Shown piece by piece: positions 7,051-15,770 of a stretch of 64,000 nucleotides of DNA. The stretch lies in assembly GCF_028737265.1 (NCBI RefSeq), contig NZ_JAQZAK010000008.1:185458-249457 (forward strand). Direction: 5' to 3'. This stretch comes from Actinomycetospora callitridis (GTDB taxonomy: Bacteria; Actinomycetota; Actinomycetes; Mycobacteriales; Pseudonocardiaceae). Each line of letters opens with the position of its first letter. Positions within the stretch are counted from its first letter, which is position 1. The translations under genes and the position numbers were made by a program. Below the pieces are notes generated by a model. That model did not search any database, was not told the origin of the DNA, and saw nothing but the letters and a program-made list of their open reading frames with translations.

Positions 7051-8064
7051 GTGGCGACCGTGCTCGTGACCGGCGCCGCCGGGTTCATCGGCTCGAACGT
7101 CGTGCGGTACTGGCGTCGCGAGCACCCCGGGGACCGTGTGGTGGCGCTGGACGCGCTGACCTACGCCGGGGTGCGCGAGAACGTCGAGGGCCTCGACGGC
7201 GTCGAGTTCGTGCACGGCTCGATCGCGAACACCGAGCTCGTCGAGCACCTGCTGCGGGCGTACGGGGTGGACGTGGTGGTCAACCTCGCCGCGGAGTCGC
7301 ACAACAGCCTGGCGATCCTGCGTCCCGGGGACTTCTTCGCCACCAACGTGATGGGCACCCAGGGCCTGCTCGAGGCGGTCCGCCGGGTCGGGGTGGGCCG
7401 GTTCCACCACATCTCCACCTGCGAGGTCTACGGCGACCTGCCCCTGGACGTCGACGAGTCGTTCACCGAGGAATCGCCGTACCGGCCGCGGACGCCCTAC
7501 AACGCGGCGAAGGCGGGCGGCGACCACGTGGTGCGGGCCTACGGGCTGACCTACGACGTCCCGATCAGCATCACCAACTGCGCCAACAACTACGGGCCCT
7601 TCCAGTTCCCGGAGAAGGTGGTCCCGCTGTTCACCACGCGGGCGCTGGCCGGTGAGCCGCTGCCGCTGTACGCGTCGACGAAGAACCGCCGGGAGTGGCT
7701 GCACGTCGACGACCACGCCGCGGCGATCGACGCCGTGGTCCACCACGGCCGGGTCGGGGAGACCTACAACGTCGGCTCCGGGCACGAGGTCGACGTCGAG
7801 GGCATCGCCGACGCGGTGCTCGGCGCTCTGGGCGCCGGGCCGGAACTGAAGACGATCGTCCCCGACCGGCCCAGCCACGACCGCCGCTACCTGCTCGACT
7901 CCAGCAAGTTGCGCTCGGAGCTGGGATGGGCGCCGCGGGTCAGGTGGGACGAGGGCATCGCGACGACCGTCGACTGGTACCGGACCCACGAGTCCTGGTG
8001 GCGCCCGCTGCTCGGCCGGGCGCCCGTGGTCGAGGGCGCCGGCGCGGACTGGGGCCGCTCGTGA
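7051..8064 (+). CDS. rmlB: dTDP-glucose 4,6-dehydratase-like short-chain dehydrogenase (RmlB family, variant active site)
   Basis: 337 residues from GTG 7051 after AGGGGAGG. It is an extended SDR: GAAGFIG NAD-binding loop at residues 8-14, DALTYAG, NLAAESH, and Y150-x3-K154 in YNAAK. The pairing with rmlA and the closing DWYRTHESWWRPL, shared with mycobacterial RmlB, support dTDP-4-keto-6-deoxyglucose synthesis for rhamnose or another deoxysugar. The oddity is the catalytic loop. Canonical RmlB has an Asp-Glu pair in STDEVYG; here it reads STCEVYG, with Cys124 in place of Asp and Glu125 kept. AESHNSLAI also replaces the usual AESHVDRSI. It may be a divergent dehydratase or a related nucleotide-sugar epimerase. 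rmlC and rmlD are not in the window. Confidence 0.75.
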   Translation: MATVLVTGAAGFIGSNVVRYWRREHPGDRVVALDALTYAGVRENVEGLDGVEFVHGSIANTELVEHLLRAYGVDVVVNLAAESHNSLAILRPGDFFATNVMGTQGLLEAVRRVGVGRFHHISTCEVYGDLPLDVDESFTEESPYRPRTPYNAAKAGGDHVVRAYGLTYDVPISITNCANNYGPFQFPEKVVPLFTTRALAGEPLPLYASTKNRREWLHVDDHAAAIDAVVHHGRVGETYNVGSGHEVDVEGIADAVLGALGAGPELKTIVPDRPSHDRRYLLDSSKLRSELGWAPRVRWDEGIATTVDWYRTHESWWRPLLGRAPVVEGAGADWGRS

Positions 8065-8954
8065 AGGGGATCGTGCTCGCGGGCGGCTCCGGCTCGCGGC
8101 TGCACCCGGTGACCCGGGCGGTGTCCAAGCAGCTGCTGCCGGTCTACGACAAGCCGATGATCTACTACCCGATCTCGGTGCTCCTGCTGGCCGGGATCCG
8201 CGACATCCTCGTGATCTCCACCCCGGTGGACCTGCCCGCGTTCCGCCGGCTGCTCGGCGACGGCAGCGAGCTCGGGGTGCGCTTCGACTACGCCGAGCAG
8301 GCCGCCCCGAACGGGCTCGCCGAGGCGTTCCTCATCGGCGCCGACCACGTCGGCGACGACACCGCCGCCCTGGTGCTGGGCGACAACATCTTCCACGGCC
8401 AGGGCTTCGCGACGGTCCTGGCCGACCAGGTCGCCCGCCTGGAGGCGGAGAAGGGCTGCGTGCTGTTCGGCTACCCGGTGCGCGACCCCGGCCGCTACGG
8501 CGTGGGGGAGGCCGACGAGACCGGCCGGCTGCTCTCGATCGAGGAGAAGCCCGCGGCGCCGCGGAGCAACCGGGCCATCACGGGCCTGTACTTCTACGAC
8601 AACGACGTCCTCGACATCGCCCGCACCCTGACCCCGTCGGGGCGGGGCGAGCTGGAGATCACCGACGTCAACCAGGCCTACGTCGCCCGGGGCGACGCCC
8701 GCCTGATCGACCTCGGCCGTGGCTTCGCCTGGCTCGACACGGGCACCCACGAGTCGCTCATCGAGGCCAGCCTGTACGTCCAGGTCCTCGAGCACCGCCA
8801 GGGCGTGCGCTTCGCGTGTCTGGAGGAGATCGCGCTGGCCAAGGGCTGGATCACCCCCGACCAGGCGCATCTCCTCGGCGAGCGTCAGGCCAGCTCCGGC
8901 TACGGCGCCTACGTCATGGACGTCGCGCGCCGCGCCGGAGCCGTCGCTCCCTAG
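8061..8954 (+). CDS. rmlA: Glucose-1-phosphate thymidylyltransferase
   Basis: 297 residues from GTG 8061, overlapping the rmlB stop by four bases. The nucleotidyltransferase signature is complete: GIVLAGGSGSRLHPVT at the N-terminus, SKQLLPVYDKPMIYYPIS, the ALVLGDNIFHGQGF metal-binding segment, SIEEKPAAPRSN, and FAWLDTGTHESL. It converts dTTP and glucose-1-phosphate to dTDP-glucose, the substrate of RmlB, and is normally feedback-inhibited by dTDP-rhamnose. Length (about 290) is standard. Its stop codon overlaps the stop of the convergent DUF2267 gene. In arabinogalactan-containing actinobacteria rhamnose is needed for the linker to peptidoglycan. Confidence 0.93.
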   Translation: MKGIVLAGGSGSRLHPVTRAVSKQLLPVYDKPMIYYPISVLLLAGIRDILVISTPVDLPAFRRLLGDGSELGVRFDYAEQAAPNGLAEAFLIGADHVGDDTAALVLGDNIFHGQGFATVLADQVARLEAEKGCVLFGYPVRDPGRYGVGEADETGRLLSIEEKPAAPRSNRAITGLYFYDNDVLDIARTLTPSGRGELEITDVNQAYVARGDARLIDLGRGFAWLDTGTHESLIEASLYVQVLEHRQGVRFACLEEIALAKGWITPDQAHLLGERQASSGYGAYVMDVARRAGAVAP

Positions 8955-9346
8955 TGCTTCTGCACGGGCTCCGTGCCGAGGAAGTCCTGGAAGTCGTTCG
9001 GCAGCTGGCTGGTGAAGTTGTTCCACTCGCCGTCGGTCAGGGCGGTCTCGAGCCCCTTGGCGATCGCGCGGGCGTGCTGCCGGGCCTGCGCGACGGTGAC
9101 GCCCTCGCCCTCCTGCTCGGCGATCCGCTGGTAGAAGGTGTCGACGTCGAAGCGCTCGCCGCCGCCCTCGTTCGGCAGCGCGTCGGCCAGGGAGCCGGGG
9201 AGCTGGGAGGCCAGGTCCTTGGCCTCACCACCCTCGAGGCGCTGACCGAGAACGGTCAGCGTGGCCTTCACGGCCCGCTCGGCGCTGCGGTTGTCCGGCA
9301 GGTCCAGGCTCTCCTTGACCGCGGACACGAACTCGTGCTCCTGCAT
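8951..9346 (-). CDS. DUF2267 family protein
   Basis: 131 residues from ATG 9346, with AGAGGAGAA upstream on the minus strand. The sequence is helical and acidic with the DUF2267 pattern: an N-terminal EFVSAVKESLDLPD, AERAVKATLTVLGQRLEGGEA, LASQLPGSLADAL, FDVDTFYQRIAEQEG, and a repeated FTSQLPNDFQDFLG near the end. DUF2267 proteins have no established reaction; they are widespread in actinobacteria and usually considered stress-related. It is the last of three small minus-strand genes (9946, 9577, 9346) that may form one transcript. A hairpin at 9356-9377 lies just upstream of the start. Confidence 0.82.
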   Translation of the reverse strand: MQEHEFVSAVKESLDLPDNRSAERAVKATLTVLGQRLEGGEAKDLASQLPGSLADALPNEGGGERFDVDTFYQRIAEQEGEGVTVAQARQHARAIAKGLETALTDGEWNNFTSQLPNDFQDFLGTEPVQKH

Positions 9347-9355
9347 CGTTCTCCT

Positions 9356-9377
9356 CTCGTGACGGTGTCGTCACGAG
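9356..9377 (-). promoter_or_regulatory. Hairpin covering the leader of the DUF2267 gene
   Basis: A perfect 8-bp inverted repeat CTCGTGAC with GTCACGAG around a 6-base loop sits 10 bases upstream of the DUF2267 ATG. The arm nearest the gene runs into the GAGAGGAG ribosome-binding sequence, so the stem could limit ribosome access. Alternatively it acts as a weak terminator of the upstream small gene. Confidence 0.4.
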
Positions 9378-9424
9378 GCGGGTGCCCAGCACCCGGAGCC
9401 GCGCACACGTCGCGGCGGGACGGC

Positions 9425-9577
9425 CTAGAAGAGAGCCCGGAAGAAGTCCACGATGGACTCGGCGAAGCCGGCGAGGATGGTCAGGATGCTGGTGACCGTC
9501 GCCGCCGCGGTCGCGGGCGAGTCGATGATCCAGAACAGCACGAGGGCCAATGCGAGCAGCCCCAACACCCGTTGCAT
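9425..9577 (-). CDS. Small membrane protein (50 aa)
   Basis: 50 residues from ATG 9577. The first 20 residues (MQRVLGLLALALVLFWIID) form one membrane helix, and a second hydrophobic stretch, VTSILTILAGFAESIV, follows before a short FFRALF end. There is no catalytic motif. An in-frame upstream start at 9613 would add 12 unremarkable residues. Small two-helix proteins of this kind are frequent in actinobacteria and have no known function. It lies between two other short minus-strand genes. Confidence 0.5.
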   Translation of the reverse strand: MQRVLGLLALALVLFWIIDSPATAAATVTSILTILAGFAESIVDFFRALF

Positions 9578-9697
9578 GCTGCACACCGTAGTCACCAGAG
9601 CAACATCCGTCACTACCAGTGCGACGGGCGGCAGTCACGTTCATTCGGACGGGACACGCCGGTGCTCTGATGAGCGCAGGTCACGGACCTGGACGGC

Positions 9698-9946
9698 TCA
9701 CGCGTCGTCGAGTCGGGCGGCGAGACCGCGGTTCAGCTCGGACACCTCGAGGGTGCGGGGACCCTCGGAGAACGTCACCGACGCGATGACGCCGTAGTTG
9801 ACCAGGACGACCTGGTTGTCGGCGAACGCGTAGCGGTGCACCTCGCCCTCGTTGATGATCTCCGTGAACCGCGCGACGACCGCGCCGAGGTCCTCCTCGA
9901 ATTTCAGCGTCAGGGGAATCTGCGGCACCGACACGTAAACGGTCAC
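9698..9946 (-). CDS. Hypothetical protein (82 aa)
   Basis: 82 residues from GTG 9946, which has a clear GGTGGAGGACG ribosome-binding sequence. The protein is mainly strands with alternating hydrophobic residues (VYVSVPQIPLTLKF, YAFADNQVVLVNYGVIASVTF) and one helix (LGAVVARFTEIINEG). I do not recognise the family. There is no signal peptide or membrane segment. It is divergent from the small gene at 10096. Confidence 0.5.
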   Translation of the reverse strand: MTVYVSVPQIPLTLKFEEDLGAVVARFTEIINEGEVHRYAFADNQVVLVNYGVIASVTFSEGPRTLEVSELNRGLAARLDDA

Positions 9947-10095
9947 GTTCGTCCTCCACCTCGATCCGTTCGGCCGCGATGAATTGCGCCGGACGCCACA
10001 TCGAAAATGCTCCGAGTGCCACGCGTGAGGACCACGGCGGCCACCGATCCTAGATCGGGAGACCCCGCCGTGGGTCCCGACGGGGAGGGCGTGTC

Positions 10096-10356
10096 ATGGA
10101 GATCGATGGCGTCGAGGTCTTCGAGGAGCAGGAGGACTACGGCTATTCCTGGTCCTGGGACGACCCGCGCGGATTCCAGTCCGAGATTCTGTGGCAGCGG
10201 GAGGTCGGGCACCTGAGCCTCGGGACGCGACAGATTCCCGGCGGCTGGGTGCACAACAGGCTCGACCCGAATGCCTGGGGCACCGCGCGCACGATCTACG
10301 AGGCCCGCCAGGTCGTCGAGGACTACGTGACGAAGGCGGCCGCCAAGCCCGCCTGA
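10096..10356 (+). CDS. Hypothetical acidic protein (86 aa)
   Basis: 86 residues from ATG 10096, preceded by GGGGAGGG. It is rich in aromatic residues near the start (YGYSWSWDD, FQSEILW) and has a Trp-containing centre, GGWVHNRLDPNAWG, followed by a helix, ARTIYEARQVVEDYV. No family is recognised and no signal or membrane segment is seen. It is 93 bases upstream of the aconitase gene on the same strand and may share its transcript. Confidence 0.5.
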   Translation: MEIDGVEVFEEQEDYGYSWSWDDPRGFQSEILWQREVGHLSLGTRQIPGGWVHNRLDPNAWGTARTIYEARQVVEDYVTKAAAKPA

Positions 10357-10411
10357 CACCGAGCCCACACACGTCGCCCACCCGATGCAGCGTCCTCGCG
10401 CTGATCGGGTA

Positions 10412-10441
10412 CCCGAGGGGCCACCGCCGCCGCCCCTCGGG
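10412..10441 (+). promoter_or_regulatory. Hairpin abutting the aconitase start
   Basis: A perfect 10-bp inverted repeat CCCGAGGGGC with GCCCCTCGGG (10-base loop) ends nine bases before the aconitase ATG. The GGGAG ribosome-binding sequence begins in the last stem bases, so folding would compete with translation initiation. Confidence 0.5.
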
Positions 10442-10449
10442 AGTTCCGC

Positions 10450-12405
10450 ATGCCCCACGGAGTCGCCCACCAGCTCATCGCGTCCCATCTCGTCGACGGG
10501 GAGATGACGCCCGGCGAGGAGATCGCCCTGCGCATCGACCAGACCCTGACGCAGGACGCGACGGGGACGCTCGTGATGCAGGAACTGGAGTCGCTGGGAC
10601 TCGAACGCGTCCGGACCGAGGTGTCCGTGCAGTACGTCGACCACAACCTGCTCCAGGCCGACGAGAAGAACGCCGAGGACCACGCCTACCTGCGCTCGGC
10701 CGCCCGGCGCTTCGGGCTCTGGTACTCCCAGCCCGGCAACGGCGTCTCGCACCCGACGCACATGCAGCGCTTCGGCGCGCCGGGCAAGACGATGATCGGC
10801 TCCGACTCGCACACGCCGGCCTGCGGCTCGCTCGGGATGCTCGCCATCGGCGTCGGCGGGCTCGAGGTGGCGCTGGCGATCACCGGGAAGCCGCTGACCA
10901 TCCGGATGCCCGAGATCTGGGGCGTCGAGCTCACCGGCGAGCTGCCCCCGTGGTGCTCGGCGAAGGACGTCGTCCTCGAGATGCTCCGCCGGCACGGCAC
11001 CAAGGGCGGCACCAACCGGATCATCGAGTACCACGGGCCCGCGCTGGCGACGCTCACGGCGATGGACCGCCACGTCATCGCCAACATGGGCGCCGAGCTC
11101 GGGGCGACCACCACGGTCTTCCCGGCCGATGACGAGGTGCGTCGCTTCCTCGCGGGCGAGAAGCGCGAGCACGACTTCACCGAGCTGCTCCCCGAGGAGG
11201 GCACCGAGTACGACGTCACCGAGTCGATCGACCTCTCGGAGCTCGAGCCGCTCATCGCCCAGCCGTCGTCGCCGGCCAACGTCGTCCCCGTGCGCGAGGT
11301 GGCCGGGACGCCGGTCGGGCAGGTGGTCATCGGGTCGTCCGCGAACCCGGGGCTGCGGGACTTCGCCGTCGCCGCCCGCATGGTCGACGGCCGCCAGACC
11401 CACCACGGCGTCAGCTTCGACGTGAACCCGACGTCGCGGCCGATCCTCGTCGACCTCACCCGCTGGGGCGGCACGACCTCGTTGATCGCGGCCGGCGCCC
11501 GCATCCACCAGTCCGGCTGCATGGGCTGCATCGGGATGGGCCAGGCCCCCGCCCCCGGCACGAACTCCCTGCGGACCTTCCCCCGCAACTTCCCCGGGCG
11601 CTCGGGCGCCGGCAAGGACGACCAGGTCTGGCTGTGCTCGCCGGAGACCGCGGCGGCCAGCGCGCTGCGTGGCGAGATCACCGACCCCCGCGAGCTCGCC
11701 GAGGAGCTCGGCCTCACGTGGGGCGACCTGGACCTCCCCGAGCCCACCGTCATCCCCGACATGCTCGAGGAGCCGCCGCCGGAGGAGGAGGCGAAGAACG
11801 AGGAGCTGGTCAAGGGCCCGAACATCTCCGGGCTGCCGGAGTTCGACCGGTTCCCCGACTCCTTCGAGGTGCCGGTGCTCCTCGCGGTCGGCGACGACAT
11901 CTCCACCGACGACATCTCCCCGGCCGGCGCGGAGGCCCTGCCCTTCCGCTCGAACATCCCGAAGCTCGCGCAGTTCGCCTTCATCCGGATCGACCCCGAC
12001 TACCCGGCGAACGCCGAGGAGATCAAGGACTCGACCGGCCACGCGATCGTCGGCGGCGCCAACTACGGCCAGGGGTCGTCCCGCGAGCACGCCGCGATCT
12101 GCCCGCGCTACCTCGGCCTGCGGGTGGTGATCGCCGAGTCCTTCGCCCGCATCCACTGGCAGAACCTGGCCAACTTCGGGATCCTCGCGCTCGAGTTCGG
12201 TGACGAGGGCGAGCGCCCGAAGATCGACCAGGGCGCCACCCTGTCGTTCGAGAACGTGCACGAGCAGCTGCAGCAGGGGCACGAGGTGACCGGCCGGGTG
12301 GACGGGACCGAGTACACCTTCCGTCACCAGCTCTCGGACCGGCAGGTGGCCATGGTGCTCGCGGGCGGGCTGATCCGGCAGCTCGCGGAGGGTGAGGAGA
12401 GCTGA
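10450..12405 (+). CDS. Aconitase-family hydratase, Aquifex-type, with altered iron-sulfur ligand motif
   Basis: 651 residues from ATG 10450. The family is clear: ALRIDQTLTQDATGT, QYVDHNLLQAD, IGSDSHTPACGSLG, NMGAELGATTTVFP, PNNF-type repeat FPRNFPGRSG, and a C-terminal swivel domain with DDISTDDISPAGAEALP and GGANYGQGSSREHAA. Aconitase interconverts citrate and isocitrate with a [4Fe-4S] cluster held by three cysteines. Two are present (C357 and C360 in GCMGCIGMG), but the GSCTNSS motif that supplies the third reads GSSANPG here, with S297 at the Cys position. C125 in HTPACGS is an extra Cys that might compensate. The enzyme could act on another substrate or carry an altered cluster. Confidence 0.8.
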   Translation: MPHGVAHQLIASHLVDGEMTPGEEIALRIDQTLTQDATGTLVMQELESLGLERVRTEVSVQYVDHNLLQADEKNAEDHAYLRSAARRFGLWYSQPGNGVSHPTHMQRFGAPGKTMIGSDSHTPACGSLGMLAIGVGGLEVALAITGKPLTIRMPEIWGVELTGELPPWCSAKDVVLEMLRRHGTKGGTNRIIEYHGPALATLTAMDRHVIANMGAELGATTTVFPADDEVRRFLAGEKREHDFTELLPEEGTEYDVTESIDLSELEPLIAQPSSPANVVPVREVAGTPVGQVVIGSSANPGLRDFAVAARMVDGRQTHHGVSFDVNPTSRPILVDLTRWGGTTSLIAAGARIHQSGCMGCIGMGQAPAPGTNSLRTFPRNFPGRSGAGKDDQVWLCSPETAAASALRGEITDPRELAEELGLTWGDLDLPEPTVIPDMLEEPPPEEEAKNEELVKGPNISGLPEFDRFPDSFEVPVLLAVGDDISTDDISPAGAEALPFRSNIPKLAQFAFIRIDPDYPANAEEIKDSTGHAIVGGANYGQGSSREHAAICPRYLGLRVVIAESFARIHWQNLANFGILALEFGDEGERPKIDQGATLSFENVHEQLQQGHEVTGRVDGTEYTFRHQLSDRQVAMVLAGGLIRQLAEGEES

Positions 12406-15400
12406 TCAGGGCAGGCCGGAGACGGTCTCCCGCCGCCGGATGAGCTCGTAACCGTCCGACGGGTAGGGCTGGCGGTAGTCGAGGACCCACAGGTCGTCGA
12501 CCTCGTCGCCGGCGTCGCGGAAGCGCGTGGTGAGCCGGGTGACGTCGGCCTCGCGGTGGGTGTGGCCCAGCAGGCCGCCCCGCTCGGGCTCGAACGTCCA
12601 GTCCGCCAGCGCGTCCCGGGGCGTGTCGCCGTAGGCGATCGCGGCGGACGCGGGCTCGGTGACGCCCGCCTGCTGGCGCGGCTGGCGCACGCCGGGGAAG
12701 AGCGACTTCATCTGCCAGGCGACCCCGACGGCGCGGTCGGCCGGGAGGAACTCGGGTAGCGGGACCCAGCGCCGCACCGTCGGGCCGGTGAACGCGAGCC
12801 AGCCGCCGGTGGTGGTGCTGTCGTCGACCGCCACCAGCCGGACGACCTCCGCGCCCGGCGGCGGGGCGGCCTCGTCGACGAGGGGCACGGTGCGCCACTC
12901 GACGGAGCTGTCCGGGTCGCCGATCAGCCGGCCGCCCACCGGGACGAACCCCGAGGGGTCCGCCCGCCCGTACTCGGCGCGCAGCGAGACGCCGTCGCCG
13001 AGACGTCCGGACACGGAGACGGCCAGTCCGGCGTCCGGCGACGATGGCGGGAGCCGGTACCAGTCCGTGGTGAACGTGCCGCGGCGCGAGTCCGCGTTCG
13101 CGCCCGGCGCGGGGACCAGGAAGCTGCCGAACACCGGCACGTCCGGCGCCAGGCCCGGAGGGGGCGGGCTGGTGGGGAGGTAGGCGCCGGGGACGAAGGC
13201 CTCGGTATCGGCCGCCGTGGTGGGGGGTGTGGCGGGCGGGAGGGCCCGGGCCCTCCCGGGGTCCAGGACGTCGATCTGATGGGCCATCCCGGACCGGGTC
13301 GCGCCAGGGTCGTTCCAGGCGTCGACCTGGGGTGACCACGTCGACGACGTCAGGACCGCCGCGCGGGCGAAGTCGCCGACCATCCAGACGGTGAACGTGA
13401 GCAGGAAGACGACGGCCAGCACGGGTGTCGCCACGCCGAGTGCGAGCCGTCGCCACCCCGGTGCCCAGCGCGCGGCGACGGCGGCCACGGCGACGGCGAC
13501 CACCGCGAGCGCGAGGGCCCACCAGAGCGGCTGGTCGAACTCGATGCCCCGCACCGAGGGGAAGTCGCCGTAGGCCGGCATCCCGAGGCCCCGGTCGTAG
13601 GGCCACATGTCCCGGCCGTGCCCGGCGAGGGCGAACACGAGCACCGCCGAGAGCGCCGCGGCCGCCAGCGTCGCCTGCGGGACCGGCCGCTCCCGGTCGA
13701 GCCGCGCGAGGAGATGGGGGCCGTCGACGAGGACCAGGGCCAGGAACACCGCCCCGAGCCCGGCCAGGGCGCCGAAGTGGTGTGTCGGGGCGCTGGGGGT
13801 GGGCAGGAGCAGGACGAAGGCGAGGATCGCGGTCCACCCGGCGAACGGGAGCCGGAAGGGCACGACGAGGTCCCGGGCCCGGGCCGCCACGACCAGGACG
13901 AGGAACCACACGAGCATGAGCAGGCACACCAGGACGGCGGCCCGGCGGGCGTAGGACCCGAAGTGCGACTCGGTGGTGAGCAGCGCCCCGTAGCGGGTGA
14001 TCTCCTGGTACCAGGTCCCGGCCCGCTGGATGGGCGCGAAGATCTCTTGGGAGCGGACGAAGTCGCGGTAGGCGCCGTCGCCGAACCCGAGCAGGCTCCC
14101 CACCGCGGCGGGGGCGAGCACCACCACCCACCGGCCCGCCGTCGCCCACCAGCCACCGGGCCCGCGGCGGAACCAGCGCCACACGACCGGGGCCGCCGCC
14201 ACCAGCGGCGCGAGCGCGACGAACCCGGTCGGTGCGGCCATGAGGCCGGCGGAGCCGATCCCCACCGCGAGTCCCACCAGCGCCGGCCGGCGCCGCTCGA
14301 TCCCCTCGACGACGGCGACCAGCGTCGCCACCGCGAAGAAGGCGACGACGGGCTCCGGACGGACGCCCATGTCGTAGGGCAGCCACCAGGCCAGGAACGC
14401 CGCGGCCGCCGCGAGCCGCGCCGCCGCGTGGGCCCACCGCCCCTGCCGCGTGCCCTCCCCGAGCAGACGGGTGCGGGCGACGAACGACCGGACCAGGAAC
14501 CACGTCCCGAGCCCGAGGACGAGGGCGGGGATGCGCAGCACCGTCGGCGCCACCCCGAAGGTCTCCTGCCACCACGAGAGGGCGTAGTACGGCCAGGAGA
14601 AGGGCGTGAAGCCCTGGTTGTCGAGCTGGTAGTAGTTCGGCACGTACCCGGAGAACGGCACGTTCGCCGCCATCGCGCTGTAGTAGCCGTCGTCGTCGGT
14701 CAGTGGCGCGAGGAACAGCCAGGCGAGCAGGGTCGCCGGCACCAGGGCGTCCACCACCCGTGGGCGCAGGTGTCGCACGCGTGAGAGCCACCGGGCGACG
14801 GCCCCCGTCTCCGCCGGGCGCGAGTCGGCCCGGGGGCGCCGGACGGCCGTGACGGTCACCGCGACCGCGCCGACCGCCAGTGCCGCGAGGATCGTCCCGA
14901 TGAGCGCCCACTTGAGGGGCGCGGGGGAGTGGTCGAAGACGTCGTCGACCGTCATCCGGACCGAGAGGTCGTCGGGGGTGGCGTCCGGGAGCGCCGGCAG
15001 CGAGGTCCGCAGCGCGTCCACCTCGGGCAGCGCGGCGATCGGGGCGAGGTCCGGCTCCGACTCCGGCAGCACGTCCGGGTCGGGCTCGGGCATGCGGCTG
15101 GGGGTGGTCGAGACGGTCACGCCGTCGACGACGACGTGCATCGCCGCGGCGTCGCCACCGACGACGATGCGGCAGTCCCCCGCGGGCAGCGGGCCCGCGT
15201 AGAGGTCCTCGCCGCCGCTGCGGACGGTCACCCCGCCGTCGCGCGCGCGCACGGTCAGCGCCTCCGCGTCGGCGTCCGGCGACGTCGGACCCATGGTGGA
15301 CAGGACGACCCTGTCGGGCGTCGCCGCCGCGGCCCGGGCGGCCCGGCAGCTGAAGCGGGCCTCGATGTCGACCGGCTCGTAGGCGGTGAGCATGAGCATC

Positions 15401-15612
15401 GTCGGCGCCGGGTCCCGGGGATCGGCCGGCCAGCGGACCTCGGGGACGCTCATCGAGACGGGGGCGATCGGCAGCAGGACGGCGCCGACGAGGGCCACGA
15501 GACCCGCGACGACGGCGATCACCGAGGACCACGGGCGCGCGGAGCGCGGTCCCGGCCGGTCGGCGACGTCGTCGGCCTCGGCGTACACCTCGGGCGGGGC
15601 CTCCGTGCTCAC
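12406..15612 (-). CDS. Emb-type arabinosyltransferase (GT53), solitary copy 1
   Basis: 1068 residues from GTG 15612, chosen because AGGAGGAGC lies 11 bases upstream; an earlier GTG at 15651 is possible. The layout is that of EmbA/B/C: one N-terminal membrane helix, a periplasmic carbohydrate-binding-like domain, about 12 further membrane helices (residues 240-720), and a C-terminal extracytoplasmic domain with WYRLPP. The first extracellular loop carries DDDGYY (D306-308) followed by ANVPFSGYVPNYYQ, the GT-C donor-binding motif for decaprenyl-phospho-arabinose. It would add arabinofuranose to arabinan. It stands alone, convergent and abutting the aconitase, away from the dprE/emb group at 54 kb. 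Confidence 0.87.
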   Translation of the reverse strand: MSTEAPPEVYAEADDVADRPGPRSARPWSSVIAVVAGLVALVGAVLLPIAPVSMSVPEVRWPADPRDPAPTMLMLTAYEPVDIEARFSCRAARAAAATPDRVVLSTMGPTSPDADAEALTVRARDGGVTVRSGGEDLYAGPLPAGDCRIVVGGDAAAMHVVVDGVTVSTTPSRMPEPDPDVLPESEPDLAPIAALPEVDALRTSLPALPDATPDDLSVRMTVDDVFDHSPAPLKWALIGTILAALAVGAVAVTVTAVRRPRADSRPAETGAVARWLSRVRHLRPRVVDALVPATLLAWLFLAPLTDDDGYYSAMAANVPFSGYVPNYYQLDNQGFTPFSWPYYALSWWQETFGVAPTVLRIPALVLGLGTWFLVRSFVARTRLLGEGTRQGRWAHAAARLAAAAAFLAWWLPYDMGVRPEPVVAFFAVATLVAVVEGIERRRPALVGLAVGIGSAGLMAAPTGFVALAPLVAAAPVVWRWFRRGPGGWWATAGRWVVVLAPAAVGSLLGFGDGAYRDFVRSQEIFAPIQRAGTWYQEITRYGALLTTESHFGSYARRAAVLVCLLMLVWFLVLVVAARARDLVVPFRLPFAGWTAILAFVLLLPTPSAPTHHFGALAGLGAVFLALVLVDGPHLLARLDRERPVPQATLAAAALSAVLVFALAGHGRDMWPYDRGLGMPAYGDFPSVRGIEFDQPLWWALALAVVAVAVAAVAARWAPGWRRLALGVATPVLAVVFLLTFTVWMVGDFARAAVLTSSTWSPQVDAWNDPGATRSGMAHQIDVLDPGRARALPPATPPTTAADTEAFVPGAYLPTSPPPPGLAPDVPVFGSFLVPAPGANADSRRGTFTTDWYRLPPSSPDAGLAVSVSGRLGDGVSLRAEYGRADPSGFVPVGGRLIGDPDSSVEWRTVPLVDEAAPPPGAEVVRLVAVDDSTTTGGWLAFTGPTVRRWVPLPEFLPADRAVGVAWQMKSLFPGVRQPRQQAGVTEPASAAIAYGDTPRDALADWTFEPERGGLLGHTHREADVTRLTTRFRDAGDEVDDLWVLDYRQPYPSDGYELIRRRETVSGLP

Positions 15613-15727
15613 CAGCCGCCGCTCCTCCTGGATCGTGCCCGAGGTCGGCACGTTAACCCGGCGCCCGGCCGGGCGAATCGAGGGGTGGGCCCGGCGGGTG
15701 GCGCACGGGGAGGGCGGGGTCGCGGGA

Positions 15728-15733
15728 TACGCT
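15728..15733 (+). promoter_or_regulatory. Putative -10 box of the flippase gene
   Basis: TACGCT lies 37 bases before the GTG of the flippase, and a GTGAGGAG ribosome-binding sequence sits in between. This is the 158-bp gap separating it from the divergent emb gene. No convincing -35 was found. Confidence 0.35.
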
Positions 15734-15770
15734 GCCGGGCATCACAGCACCGAGTGAGGAGTCGCTCGCC

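Noticed and set aside
12023..15532. A 1169-codon minus-strand frame overlapping the first emb gene
   Set aside because: It is an Arg/Pro/Gly-rich shadow of the emb frame. It crosses into the aconitase gene and has no membrane helices or motifs.
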